From positions 5,764 to 69,763 of the forward strand of contig CATXWM010000008.1 in NCBI GenBank assembly GCA_958403205.1: 64,000 nt of DNA, given 5' to 3'. Both the position numbers and the translations under genes were made by a program. Under the pieces are notes generated by a model, which saw only the letters and a program-made list of their open reading frames with translations, was not told where the DNA came from and did no database searches. This document shows, piece after piece, positions 34,837 through 43,182 of the stretch. Source of the DNA: an uncultured Collinsella sp. Lineage in GTDB: Bacteria; Actinomycetota; Coriobacteriia; Coriobacteriales; Coriobacteriaceae. Within the stretch, counting starts at the first letter, position 1, and every line of letters starts with the position of its first letter.

Positions 34837-35523
34837 CTACAAATAAATCCCCTCACCAAGCTGCTTATGGAACTCGGCGTGATGGTCGCGTGCCCAGGTA
34901 AAGAGCGCCTGGTCAAAGTCGGTGCGCGTGGCTGGGATGCCAAAGACGCCGGCAACTTCGACGCGCACAAACTCCAGTGCCGGCAGCTTGTTGATGGCGG
35001 TGAGGGCAAACGGGGACGAGGGCTCTTCGAGCAGATAGCGACTGCCTTGCAACGCGTCGCAACTGGTGCACGTGTTGCCGAGCGACGGGGCTTTGGAGGC
35101 TCGCGCGCCTACGGGCTTGTAGCCGCAGCGCTTATGAAGGTAGTCGCGGATCTCGCCCGGCACGCAGCCAAGAGCGGGCACGATGGCGAGTGCGTTGGCG
35201 TTGGCCGTGTCGATGGCAATGTGCCCGGATTCGTTGGGCGCGTGCGCGATGGCGGTGTCCTTGCCGTCATCGGCTCGATAAGGGATACCGAAGGCCGCGA
35301 CCGAGGTCTCTTTGTGGCACTTCCAGCACTCGCGCTTGCCCAGCACCAGATATATATACGGTGCGGAGGGGTCGGATCGGTCTACGCCGGGCAGCCACTC
35401 GGCAAAGGGCTCGGGATTAACGCCGCTGGGCACATACCAGATCTTTTTGGTCCGGTCCCATTTGGCGCCCAGCGCCTTGGCTTCTTCTTTTTGCGAAAAG
35501 GGGACATCGAGCTCGGTGCGCAT
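34837..35523 (-). CDS. DUF5710 domain protein with zinc-finger-like cysteines
   Basis: A 228-residue protein. The N-terminal 45 residues (DVPFSQKEEAKALGAKWDRT, then WYVPSG) match the DUF5710 module often found on mobile-element primases and DNA-binding proteins. Paired cysteines occur in CWKCHKE (about residue 66) and CTSC (about 150), which could bind zinc. The remainder is unrecognised. The start follows AAGGAGCCGCT. It converges on the restriction gene with only 55 bases between. A DNA- or RNA-related role is an inference. Confidence 0.72.
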   Translation of the reverse strand: MRTELDVPFSQKEEAKALGAKWDRTKKIWYVPSGVNPEPFAEWLPGVDRSDPSAPYIYLVLGKRECWKCHKETSVAAFGIPYRADDGKDTAIAHAPNESGHIAIDTANANALAIVPALGCVPGEIRDYLHKRCGYKPVGARASKAPSLGNTCTSCDALQGSRYLLEEPSSPFALTAINKLPALEFVRVEVAGVFGIPATRTDFDQALFTWARDHHAEFHKQLGEGIYL

Positions 35524-35787
35524 AGCGGCTCCTTGGTGCGCGGGTGCAAGTGCTCCAAGGATACCGCAGCGGCGGCTGCTCGATGCGTGCGGCTGTAGAT
35601 GGCCGAGTTTGTGCTGGTGGCCGGCGGTGTTTGCGGTCTTTACGGGGCGGTTGCGGCGCGGCGTTGGGCCCGTTGGACGAGTGTTTTGGCCGCCTAAGAA
35701 GTCGCGGGGCGCTTTGGCGGGGCCGTGCCGTCAAGCAAATGGGCAGGTGCGTGGCCGGCTTTTGGTCAGTTGAGCGGCAATCTTGTC
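35524..35787. other. No supportable gene
   Basis: G/C-rich sequence upstream of the DUF5710 gene. Open frames are present on both strands but have shadow-like composition and no ribosome binding site. It probably contains degraded coding sequence joined to the DraG-type remnant that follows. Confidence 0.4.
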
Positions 35788-35958
35788 AAAAGCTTGACGA
35801 ATTTGCGTCTAGCGGTGAATCTCGGGGACGATACGGACACGACGGCGGCTGTGGCAGGTGGCCTTGCCGGCATCGCGTACGGATGGCGAGCCATCCCTGA
35901 TGCCTGGCTCGAGAAACTGCGTGGGCGTGACGTGATAGAGCGTTGCCTCTTCGATTGA
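35788..35958 (+). pseudogene. ADP-ribosylglycohydrolase (DraG-family) C-terminal remnant
   Basis: The reading frame encodes LRLAVNLGDDTDTTAAVAGG and then LAGIAYGWRAIPDAWLE. This is the signature end of ADP-ribosylglycohydrolase family proteins, where the paired aspartates bind magnesium. The N-terminal ~250 residues of a normal family member are missing. It ends at a TGA at 35956. This is a gene fragment marking a deletion or insertion boundary at the edge of the atypical island. Confidence 0.7.
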
Positions 35959-36370
35959 TGCACGTGCAATGGACTCCGTCAAGCTGGCAAACGAGCAGGC
36001 GCAGCCACTTCAGCAGACGGGAAGCCGTCTGCTAGGCTCTGGTAGCTCGCCCGCTGATCCAGGTTGACCAGGGACCATTACGCCATCGCGGCATCCACCT
36101 TCAACATGCTCGAGGCACCGCCCCAGACACGTCGGCGCGATGCCTCGATGGCAATGTGCCCGGCTGACAGTGGCTCCATGCACGAGAGGTGGCGTCTTCT
36201 AGCTGTCCGGCCCGATTGGCTGGCGGAGAAAAGCGTGGTAGCGCTGCGCAGAGGGGCTGACAAGGTGGGAGCATCCCTCTGCCGTCCCGCATAGACGTAC
36301 CATGGTAGGGCGATGCACTTGCTTTTGAAGACGATGCGCTCGCTCTGCAATTCGTAGGGGGCAATGAGCC
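35959..36370. other. Non-coding spacer with small hairpins
   Basis: It contains a 9-bp hairpin (AGCAGACGG at 36012-36020 with CCGTCTGCT at 36025-36033) and an inverted pair TCGAGGCA/TGCCTCGA around 36109-36151. No convincing gene is present on either strand. Confidence 0.4.
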
Positions 36371-36577
36371 ATGAAGTACGGAATGAGGAAGCCAAGTATC
36401 AAGAAGTCGATAAGTGCCAGGACAAGGGGCCGGGCTACCCGTGCGGTGAAGAGGGCGCTCATCCCTGGATACGGCAAGAAGGGCATGGGCCTTCTCCATC
36501 CGAAGAAGGCCCTCTACAACAAGGTCTACCGCAAGACCACCTTCGGGCTGGGCGACATCCTCAAGCACCTCAAATGA
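36371..36577 (+). CDS. Small very basic protein, 68 residues
   Basis: A short Lys/Arg-rich protein (KYGMRKPSIKKSISARTRGR, RALIPGYGKKGMGLLHPKKA, TTFGLGDILKHLK). The pattern of conserved-looking Gly and Lys blocks resembles a small basic protein family I have seen in Gram-positive genomes, but I cannot name a function. There is a weak G-rich stretch (GTAGGGGGC) upstream. It is embedded in the atypical region before the flavoprotein remnant. It could bind nucleic acid by charge alone; that is speculation. Confidence 0.6.
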   Translation: MKYGMRKPSIKKSISARTRGRATRAVKRALIPGYGKKGMGLLHPKKALYNKVYRKTTFGLGDILKHLK

Positions 36578-36611
36578 CCCAGGGGCCCCGCAAAGCGGCG
36601 TCGCCCTATAG

Positions 36612-36960
36612 ATGATCGCTCCGGCACACGGCGCAATCTGGCGCGACAACCCCATGCAGATCGTCGACCTCTATGACAAGTGGTCGCGCGAGTACCAAGA
36701 GGACCAGGTCACGGTGGTCTACGACACGATGTGGGAGGGCACGACCAAGATCGCTCACGAGATTGCGGCAGAGGTCGCACGTCAGAGCCCGAGCACCGTC
36801 GTGAAGGTCTTCTCGATTGCGCATGCCGACAAGAACGAGATCATGACCGAGGTCTTCAAATCGAAGGCGATCGCGGTGGGTTCGCCGACGGTGCTTGGCA
36901 GCGGTCAGCGCCCTCATTGGTGCAACGGAGGATGCCGGGGGAGAAGGTGCTGGGCCTGCC
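36612..36960 (+). pseudogene. A-type flavoprotein (FprA/NorV-like) remnant
   Basis: The frame encodes MIAPAHGAIWRDNPMQIVDL and VVYDTMWEGTTKIAHEIAAE, the junction of the metallo-beta-lactamase diiron domain and the start of the flavodoxin domain in anaerobic nitric oxide/oxygen reductases. A stop codon directly precedes the first ATG, and the ~240-residue diiron domain is absent. After AVGSPTVLG the frame loses similarity. This is a truncated gene with both ends lost, directly upstream of an intact rubredoxin, its usual redox partner. Confidence 0.75.
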
Positions 36961-37122
36961 ATGAGAAAGTACGTGTGCAACGTCTGCGGCTACGTCTATG
37001 ACCCGGAGAGGGGAGACCCCGACAACGGCATCGCTCCCGGGACCGCCTTCGAGGACATCTCAGATGACTGGACCTGCCCTGTCTGCGGGGTCCCCAAGGA
37101 GGACTTCAGCCCGGCGGATTAG
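36961..37122 (+). CDS. Rubredoxin
   Basis: A 53-residue iron-sulfur electron carrier with both Cys pairs, YVCNVCGYVYDPERGDPDNG and WTCPVCGVPKEDF, and the typical aromatic residues around them. It transfers electrons to oxygen/NO/peroxide-reducing proteins in anaerobes. The length is standard for rubredoxin. It starts immediately after the flavoprotein remnant and has only a weak GAAGG upstream; it may have been the downstream partner in an FprA-rubredoxin unit. Confidence 0.93.
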   Translation: MRKYVCNVCGYVYDPERGDPDNGIAPGTAFEDISDDWTCPVCGVPKEDFSPAD

Positions 37123-37312
37123 CCAGAGCCGGGACATGGGGCATGAGAAGCGGGGAGGCGCGCCGAATGACGCACCTCCCCGCCTGCTTGCGCATGCATT
37201 GTCGAGGCACCAAGGAGACGCCGCGACAGGTGACACTCATGTTTTGCATAGTTACTTGAGACGCGCCCAACATGCTGCAAGACTGGTGGCAACAGCAACG
37301 TTTGGAGGCATC

Positions 37313-37747
37313 ATGCCGCACACCAGAAAGCTCGAGCCGGACATCCGCTGCCCGCTCGAGTACGGACTCGAGGTCTTCGGAGGGAAATGGAAGAGCCGCA
37401 TCCTCTGCGTGCTCTCGAAGAAGCAGACCCTGAGATACGGTCAGCTGAGGGAGGAGATGACGAACATCTCCGATGCCGTGCTGTCGTCGTCCCTGAAGGA
37501 GCTCCTGCGTGATGGCCTCGTGCAGAGGAGGAGCTTCGACGAGATACCCCCGCGCGTGGGGTACTCGCTCACGGAGCGCGGCGAGTCCGTCGTCCCGATC
37601 CTGCGCGACATATGCAAGTGGGCGGGACTCACAAACCGCGAGGTGACGACCGACGCGCCGAGGCAGTGCCAGGTCTGCGACTTTGTGGACGTGAAGGTGG
37701 TGCCGGCAAGGACAGACGCACCGCTCGTCCCAGGAACCCGCAGGTAG
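37313..37747 (+). CDS. HxlR-family transcriptional regulator
   Basis: A 144-residue winged-helix regulator. It has the family core CPLEYGLEVFGGKWKSRIL, the recognition region ISDAVLSSSLKELLRDGLV, and the wing PPRVGYSLTERGESVVPIL. The C-terminus carries CQVC, which could sense redox or metal state. HxlR proteins often react to quinones, aldehydes or oxidants. The ATG at 37313 follows GGAGG by 4 bases. It precedes an FMN-type protein, a common pairing in which the regulator controls a flavin-linked detoxifier. Confidence 0.88.
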   Translation: MPHTRKLEPDIRCPLEYGLEVFGGKWKSRILCVLSKKQTLRYGQLREEMTNISDAVLSSSLKELLRDGLVQRRSFDEIPPRVGYSLTERGESVVPILRDICKWAGLTNREVTTDAPRQCQVCDFVDVKVVPARTDAPLVPGTRR

Positions 37748-37877
37748 AGACCAGCTACGGGCAACAAGAGCAACTCAAGTTCCGCCCCATATCTTCCTCC
37801 ATCCGTGTGAGTCTCCTATCTTGAGCGGCATCCGATACGCAGAGCAGCGCGGTGCTGCTCGGGAGAAGAAGGAAGCC

Positions 37878-38276
37878 ATGCTTAACGAGAACGTCATCAA
37901 GGTCCTGAACGAGTCCATGTGGGACCTCGCGACCTGCGCGGACGGAAGGCCCAACGTCGTGCCCGTCGCCTTCAAGGAGATCGACGAGGAGGGCAACCTC
38001 CACATCGGCGACGTCTTCCTGCAGACGACGCTTGCGAACCTAAAGGCCAACGGCGGCAGGATCGCCCTCTCCGCCTACAACCCCAAGACCCTCGAGGGCT
38101 ACCAGATCAAGGGGACGGCAACCTACACGGCCGAGGGCGCCTACGTCGAGAAGTTCAAGGGCGAGGTCGAGTCCATGTTCAAGGGTGCAGCCACTGCCAA
38201 GGGCGCGCTCACGGTCGTGCCGGATGAGATCATCGTCACGACGCCGGGTGCCGACAACAAGAAGGTGCTCGTCTAG
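37878..38276 (+). CDS. Pyridoxamine 5'-phosphate oxidase-like FMN-binding protein
   Basis: A 132-residue split-barrel protein. The N-terminal half shows WDLATCADGRPNVVPVAFKE, the usual flavin-binding first strands, followed by FLQTTLANLKANGGRIALSA. Small proteins of this kind bind FMN or F420-like cofactors and act on quinones or other oxidants. The ATG at 37878 follows GAGAAGAAGGAAGCC. It lies 130 bases after the HxlR gene and converges on the LuxR gene; their stop codons overlap by a few bases. Confidence 0.82.
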   Translation: MLNENVIKVLNESMWDLATCADGRPNVVPVAFKEIDEEGNLHIGDVFLQTTLANLKANGGRIALSAYNPKTLEGYQIKGTATYTAEGAYVEKFKGEVESMFKGAATAKGALTVVPDEIIVTTPGADNKKVLV

Positions 38277-39295
38277 CGCAGCATGAACCGCCCGAGCTCG
38301 GAGCGCTTGGAGATGCCGAGCTTGGCGTACGCGCTCGAGAGCCTGTTCTTCACCGTGCCGGCAGAGATGCCCATGTGCCGCGCTATCTCGGCGTTGCTCC
38401 ATCCGCGACACGCCAGCATCGAGACGGCGAACTCCGTGGTCGAGAGGTTGTCTGCCACGCTCTCGCCGGCATCCGGGTTGTGGATCCTGCGCCAGCCGTA
38501 GCTGAAGCGGTACGTTATCTCGATCACTCGCGAGAAGTCCTCGGGGTAGCCGGCCTTCAGGCACTTCTCGACAAGTCCCTGCAATAGCCCGTGGTGCTCG
38601 CCTATGGTCTCGTACAGCCCGTCTGGCCTCGACAACGCCCACGCGCGCTCGAAGTGCTCCCTGGCGTGGTCGGACTCCTTCAGGCTCATGTATCCCATCG
38701 CCTTCCCTAGGTGTAGGAACGTCTCCGATATCGGATAGCTTCCACGCTTCATGACCAGGGCGTTCTCGGCCATGCCCACGCATTTGCCCCAGTCTCCGTT
38801 GAGGTAGGAGGCATGTGCGAGCAGGTAGCTCGCAAAGAGGCGCAGGCCCTCGGGCAGGCTTGCCGCGCACGACGCGAACTCCTCCATCGAGAAGGGCGTT
38901 GGGAGGTGGAGGAGGACGCCCGCCGCGGCACCAAAGAGCATGCGAGACGCGCGAAGCGGCTCTGACTCGCCCTCGTCGGCATCCGCCGAGCCTTCTGCCA
39001 CGATCGCCCCCAGGCACGATCGCGCCTGGGCGATGTGGTTGAGCGAGAGGCTCGCGAAGCCGCGGATGAGATTTCCCGAGAGACGCAGACCGACGTCGTC
39101 GGCGTCGAGATACGCAGTCGCCGCGGCGTCCGCCGCTTCGGCCTGGCCCCGGAAGTAGAGAGCCTCGGCGCGGGCGATGGCCTGGACGTCAGGGTCGTCG
39201 AATGACGCCACCGCCGCATCGAGGCAGCCCGGCTCAAACGACGTGCACATGAGCGGCATGGGCAGCCGGGGAAGTGCCACGTTCTCGGTCTCCAA
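38273..39295 (-). CDS. LuxR-family regulator with TPR-like sensor region
   Basis: A 340-residue protein. The C-terminal 60 residues form a LuxR/GerE helix-turn-helix (LSTTEFAVSMLACRGWSNAE, IARHMGISAGTVKNRLSSAY). The N-terminal 260 residues are helical repeats with TPR-like spacing and no receiver or ATPase domain. The TTG at 39295 is chosen because GAGAGGAGAAG precedes it; an ATG at 39259 is an alternative. It is divergent from the pilin-like gene (about 195 bases apart), so it may regulate that surface-protein locus. Confidence 0.82.
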   Translation of the reverse strand: METENVALPRLPMPLMCTSFEPGCLDAAVASFDDPDVQAIARAEALYFRGQAEAADAAATAYLDADDVGLRLSGNLIRGFASLSLNHIAQARSCLGAIVAEGSADADEGESEPLRASRMLFGAAAGVLLHLPTPFSMEEFASCAASLPEGLRLFASYLLAHASYLNGDWGKCVGMAENALVMKRGSYPISETFLHLGKAMGYMSLKESDHAREHFERAWALSRPDGLYETIGEHHGLLQGLVEKCLKAGYPEDFSRVIEITYRFSYGWRRIHNPDAGESVADNLSTTEFAVSMLACRGWSNAEIARHMGISAGTVKNRLSSAYAKLGISKRSELGRFMLR

Positions 39296-39489
39296 TGTCT
39301 TCTCCTCTCGCCAAACGTATCTTCGCCGCTCAGCTGTCCGTTGTGCAAGGCGGAATCGGGGACCGCGATGGGGGAGACGAGGCGGGGGTCTTCCGGTTGG
39401 CCGTTTCGCCCCCCAAACGACACTACCGACTTCGTCCGCGAGAGCGGAACATTGTGGCGGATAAGACCCCGGACGAAACGGAGCCGCCC

Positions 39490-40890
39490 ATGAAGTCCCT
39501 CTGGAAGACACTCTTCCTGTGTGTCATCTCGCTTGCTCTGGCAGGAATCGTTCTTCCCGCGCAGGCGCTTGCCGATGACGGCCCCACCGAATCCGTCACT
39601 ATCACGCCCGCCAGGGTTCTGAGGGTGGGGATCTCCGGTCGGGCCTGGAACGACTCTGATGCGTTCGCTTTCAAGGTGACCGGCTTGAACGGCGCGCCCG
39701 AGCCAGCCGATACCACCATCACGGTGACAAAGGAGGACACGCTCTCCTTCTTGCCTGACCACGCCGAGATCAAGGTCGGTGCCATCACGTTCACGGAGCC
39801 TGGCACCTACCGCTACGAGGTGACCCAGGTACAGGGCTCGGATCCCGACATCGTGTACGACACGCACGTGGGCGCGTTCGAGTTCGTCGTCGGGCGCGTG
39901 CAGGGGGAGCTTGTCGCCGTGGGCAACGGGTTCTGGTCGCCGACCTTCACGAACTCCTACGAGCCCGCCCTGAACTTCACGGAGGCAGGTGGCATCACTC
40001 TGTCCGCGGTGATGAACGGGCGCGACTCCGTCTATCCCGAGTACATGGTGACCGTGGTGCCTGAAGACCAGGCGTCTAAGGCGCTGCTCCTCGGGAGGCA
40101 GGTGGGGCAGTACGTTGGAGTCTTCAGGTTCCCCAGCGCGAAGGATGGCCAGCCGGCAACGGTGGACTTCTTCGAGGTCCGCGACGGAAAGCCGATTGTC
40201 TTCACCAAGGAGGACGTCGGCAAGACCTACAGGTATTCGCTGGTTTCAGCTAAGGGCCTCAGCTACCCCGCCACCGCCTACGACATGGCCGAGCGAACGC
40301 TTGCCATCGAGGTGGGCAGGCGTGACGACGGACGTGTAACGGCCACCACGACGGTTACGACGGCTGGTGCGGATAGCGAGACCTACGTCTACACGGCAGG
40401 CGAGAAGCCCGCGAGGGCCGCGGTCGTGTCCTTCGTCAACACGTTCGCGCCGCGGGGCCAGGTACGGCTTGGGGCGAGGGTGACCCTCACCGGCCGCGAG
40501 CTTGCGGGGGGCGAGTTCTCCGTCGAGCTTCTCGACGAGCAGGGCAACGTCTTGCAGACTGCCGCGAACGCAGCGGACGGCTCAGTGACGTTTGCCCCCA
40601 TCACCTATACGCGCATGGGAACGTATCGCTACTCCATCCGCGAGGTCGCGGGAGACGAGGAGGGGATCACGTACGACGCGAGGGTCTACCAGGTGACGGT
40701 CGTCGCCGAGCAGATAGACCCGGACGGCAGCCTCATACCCGAGGTCTCGTACGGTGATGGAGTCAACGAGGCCGTCTTCAACAACGCCTACGTGGCGCCG
40801 GAAAAGCCGAGCAGCTCGCCGAGTCCGAGAAGCCTGGGGGGGGGTCACAGCTGCGCGTCGCCGAGGAGGCCCCCGCGCAGACGGCTTTGA
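39490..40890 (+). CDS. Pilin-like surface protein with FctA/Spy0128-type domains, C-terminus out of frame
   Basis: The encoded protein has a signal peptide (KSLWKTLFLCVISLALAGIV, then QALADD) and three repeats of the streptococcal pilin isopeptide-linkage type, recognisable by GTYRYEV or GTYRYSIREV near each end and by VFNNAY or FTNSYEP. In this frame it ends in an Arg/Pro-rich tail (PRRPPRRRL) without a sorting signal. The expected cell-wall anchor lies in another frame just downstream. The shift can be placed at an A4 run (40802-40805) or a G9 run (40836-40844). The start follows GGAG 6 bases upstream. It is divergent from the LuxR gene. Confidence 0.8.
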   Translation: MKSLWKTLFLCVISLALAGIVLPAQALADDGPTESVTITPARVLRVGISGRAWNDSDAFAFKVTGLNGAPEPADTTITVTKEDTLSFLPDHAEIKVGAITFTEPGTYRYEVTQVQGSDPDIVYDTHVGAFEFVVGRVQGELVAVGNGFWSPTFTNSYEPALNFTEAGGITLSAVMNGRDSVYPEYMVTVVPEDQASKALLLGRQVGQYVGVFRFPSAKDGQPATVDFFEVRDGKPIVFTKEDVGKTYRYSLVSAKGLSYPATAYDMAERTLAIEVGRRDDGRVTATTTVTTAGADSETYVYTAGEKPARAAVVSFVNTFAPRGQVRLGARVTLTGRELAGGEFSVELLDEQGNVLQTAANAADGSVTFAPITYTRMGTYRYSIREVAGDEEGITYDARVYQVTVVAEQIDPDGSLIPEVSYGDGVNEAVFNNAYVAPEKPSSSPSPRSLGGGHSCASPRRPPRRRL

Positions 40891-41012
40891 AAGATGAGCC
40901 CCGCTCACCCATTCCTGCTACCGGTGACCCTTGGGCGACTCCGCATTTCCTGGGGATCGCTGCCGCGGGTGCTGCACTTCTCGTCCTTCGGGCCCGCCTA
41001 CGCAATCAGTGA
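40845..41012 (+). pseudogene. Out-of-frame sortase signal of the pilin-like gene
   Basis: Read one base out of phase with the upstream gene, this stretch encodes SQLRVAEEAPAQTALKDEPR, then the sorting motif IPATGD, a hydrophobic segment (FLGIAAAGAALLVL) and a basic tail ending RNQ at a TGA (41010-41012). One added base, in the A4 or G9 run upstream, would fuse it to the pilin domains. This is the missing anchor of the adjacent gene. Confidence 0.75.
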
Positions 41013-41113
41013 CAGGTCCGGCGCATGACGAGGCGGTCGCCCGGCGTGTGAAATGGGCTGCCCTTCGTGCTCCTGGACTCGGACGTCGTCTGCAATGCGC
41101 TCGGCGCATGCGG

Positions 41114-42772
41114 CTACCAGCTGGTCTTCTCTTCGTCGGTCACGGCGCCCGATGCCTCGTCGACGAGATAGAAGCCGAGAACCTCGGCGTCCCTTCCCTC
41201 GTCCTGCGGGTACCACTTCTCGAGCACGAACTCCTCTGAGGTCAAGCCCTGCCCGTCGGTCTTCTCGCCGTTCGAATAAAGCCGGTACTCGACCGTCACG
41301 AGCTTGCCGTTCTCCTTGTCGGATGCCGTTCCCAGCCTTGCGTACATGTCGCCCTTCGCGTTCTCGTCGAAGAGAATGGCGTCGAAGACGTCCATGTCGG
41401 GCACGATGCCGTTGTCCTCCAGATAGACCGCCAGCGAGCGCATCCTATCCTTTGTGGCCTCCAGCTGCGCTTCCGCCTCGTTGCCAGAAGCATCCTGGCT
41501 TGAGCCATCGGCAGCCGTGTCGTTCGTTCCGGAGGCCGTGTCTTCCCCAGAGCCGGAAGCATCGCCTCCGGCTGAGGACGACGAGTCATTCTCGGGTGCG
41601 GGACTCTCCGTGTCGTAGAGGGCCGCCTCGCTCCACTTCTCCATCAGGAAGGGGCTGTTTGTCCTCCAATAGTCGGTCGTCGTGTCGCGTGGGTCGTATC
41701 CCGGCCACGCAACGGCGAGATAGTCGTAGACCTTGTCGGCGAACTGGTCGGGGACGCCCTGCGCCACGGCACGCTCCTCGCCGTCGTGTATGAGGGGCCC
41801 ATCAATCAAGAGCTGGGCGCCAAGGCTCAGGGCAGCCAGAACGATGAAGAGGGCGAGAATCCCCCTGGCAAGCCTTGCTCCCTTCCCGTTCGCGCTCTGG
41901 AGAGGGGTCTTTCGGGCAACGCGCGCGATGGCAATTCCCAGCACGACAAGGGATGCCACAGCCAAGAGACCCGCCACCGAGGCGTAGCCGCACCTGAGCA
42001 TCCAGCCTGCATCCGCATCCACGCCGTACAGCATGCCGCAGTAGGCGAGGACATGCGCCGCCATGAGGGAGAGGGCAAGCTGCAGCGCCGGATGGAGCCT
42101 CTTGGGGCCGCGGATGCCCGCCACGACGGCGCGCGCCTTGTCGACGTCCGCGTAATCGAGCCAGGATGCGGCTTCCTTCTCGTCTGGAAAGCCCGCGAAC
42201 CGCTTGACGGGGACGGCGGCGTAGCGCACGAGCGCCTCCTCGGCGTTCTTGCCGCCCTCCGGAATCGCCGTCACATAGGAGAGGAGATAGAAGAGCTTGA
42301 GCTCGTCTCCCTCGAGAAGCGCGCTGTCGGCGTGCGAGAGTGCGGCGGCGGCCGCCTCGATCTTTCCGGTCTCGATGTCGGCGCGAGCCATGCCGAGGAG
42401 AAGCTCGCATGCCTTCTTCGGGTTCTTCCCGGAGCGCCCGTGGTAGAGCCTGAGCGCGTAGTCGTGCCGAGAGGTGGGGGAGAGCTTCCAGAGGTGCCGA
42501 TGCATGAGGGCTGCCGAGGAGAGCAGGACTCCCCATCCGAGCACGATGGCGGCGCCGAGAAGCGCGAGAAGGGCGCCTACGCCCGCGAAGGCATCGAGAT
42601 TCGCGAGGAAGAACACCGTCGCCGCGATGACGAGGGCAACCGAAAGAATCCGAGGACCGATATCGAGGACATCCGCCAGACGTGCGGTGGCAATCCCCTC
42701 CTTGTCCAGGGCGAGGGGGTCTGGGATTTGCTCACTGCGGTCGTAGAGGTCTGCCCTTTTCGTGTCTGCCAT
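41114..42772 (-). CDS. Membrane protein of unknown function, 552 residues
   Basis: I do not recognise this family. Two hydrophobic helices near residues 40-90, three more between 245 and 325, and a soluble helical segment between them are visible. A Ser/Asp/Gly/Ala-rich low-complexity linker (about residues 395-430) leads to a C-terminal soluble domain of about 120 residues. The start follows GGCTGGAGCCC. It lies between two surface-protein genes in the atypical island and could assist secretion or assembly, but nothing in the sequence proves this. Confidence 0.75.
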   Translation of the reverse strand: MADTKRADLYDRSEQIPDPLALDKEGIATARLADVLDIGPRILSVALVIAATVFFLANLDAFAGVGALLALLGAAIVLGWGVLLSSAALMHRHLWKLSPTSRHDYALRLYHGRSGKNPKKACELLLGMARADIETGKIEAAAAALSHADSALLEGDELKLFYLLSYVTAIPEGGKNAEEALVRYAAVPVKRFAGFPDEKEAASWLDYADVDKARAVVAGIRGPKRLHPALQLALSLMAAHVLAYCGMLYGVDADAGWMLRCGYASVAGLLAVASLVVLGIAIARVARKTPLQSANGKGARLARGILALFIVLAALSLGAQLLIDGPLIHDGEERAVAQGVPDQFADKVYDYLAVAWPGYDPRDTTTDYWRTNSPFLMEKWSEAALYDTESPAPENDSSSSAGGDASGSGEDTASGTNDTAADGSSQDASGNEAEAQLEATKDRMRSLAVYLEDNGIVPDMDVFDAILFDENAKGDMYARLGTASDKENGKLVTVEYRLYSNGEKTDGQGLTSEEFVLEKWYPQDEGRDAEVLGFYLVDEASGAVTDEEKTSW

Positions 42773-43182
42773 GGGCTCCAGCCTTTCTCGAGCGCCTTGT
42801 CCCGCACCTCTCCTATTCCGCCTGCGCTGCCGTCATGTCGATGACGCTAGCTGCGCGCACGCCGGACTTCTCGCTGCCCTTAGCCCACAGGTCAAGTGCC
42901 TGCCAGCCAAAAAAGCCGCGCCTCCGATTGGGCGAAGGCGCCTTATTGGAAGGATACCAACGAGCGCTGCTCAGGACCATCCTGCCGAAGCACTCATCCC
43001 ACTTGGTGAAGTAATCGGGCCGAAAGCTCAGCCGTCGCTCCTGTCCGCTGGCAGCTCGAATTCCCCTCGGTGGCCTTGTCTGTGTGTCAGATTTCCAAGA
43101 TAGACAAAGCATCGTGATACAATGCAATTCGATAATCGCGTTGTCGAGAATCCCTACTGCTGACCTGCCGGAAGGAGAACCG
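42773..43182. other. Intergenic region between membrane protein and VWA gene
   Basis: A divergent promoter region of about 410 bases. GATACAAT at 43116-43123 is a good -10 candidate for the VWA gene, 60 bases before its start, without a clear -35. No gene is supported; a Trp-rich frame on the minus strand at about 42885-43030 could be a remnant. Confidence 0.4.

Noticed and set aside
36101..36655. Minus-strand frame of about 180 codons upstream of the flavoprotein remnant
   Set aside because: Low-complexity Arg/Pro/Ser composition, overlaps the small basic protein gene on the other strand, and has no ribosome binding site.
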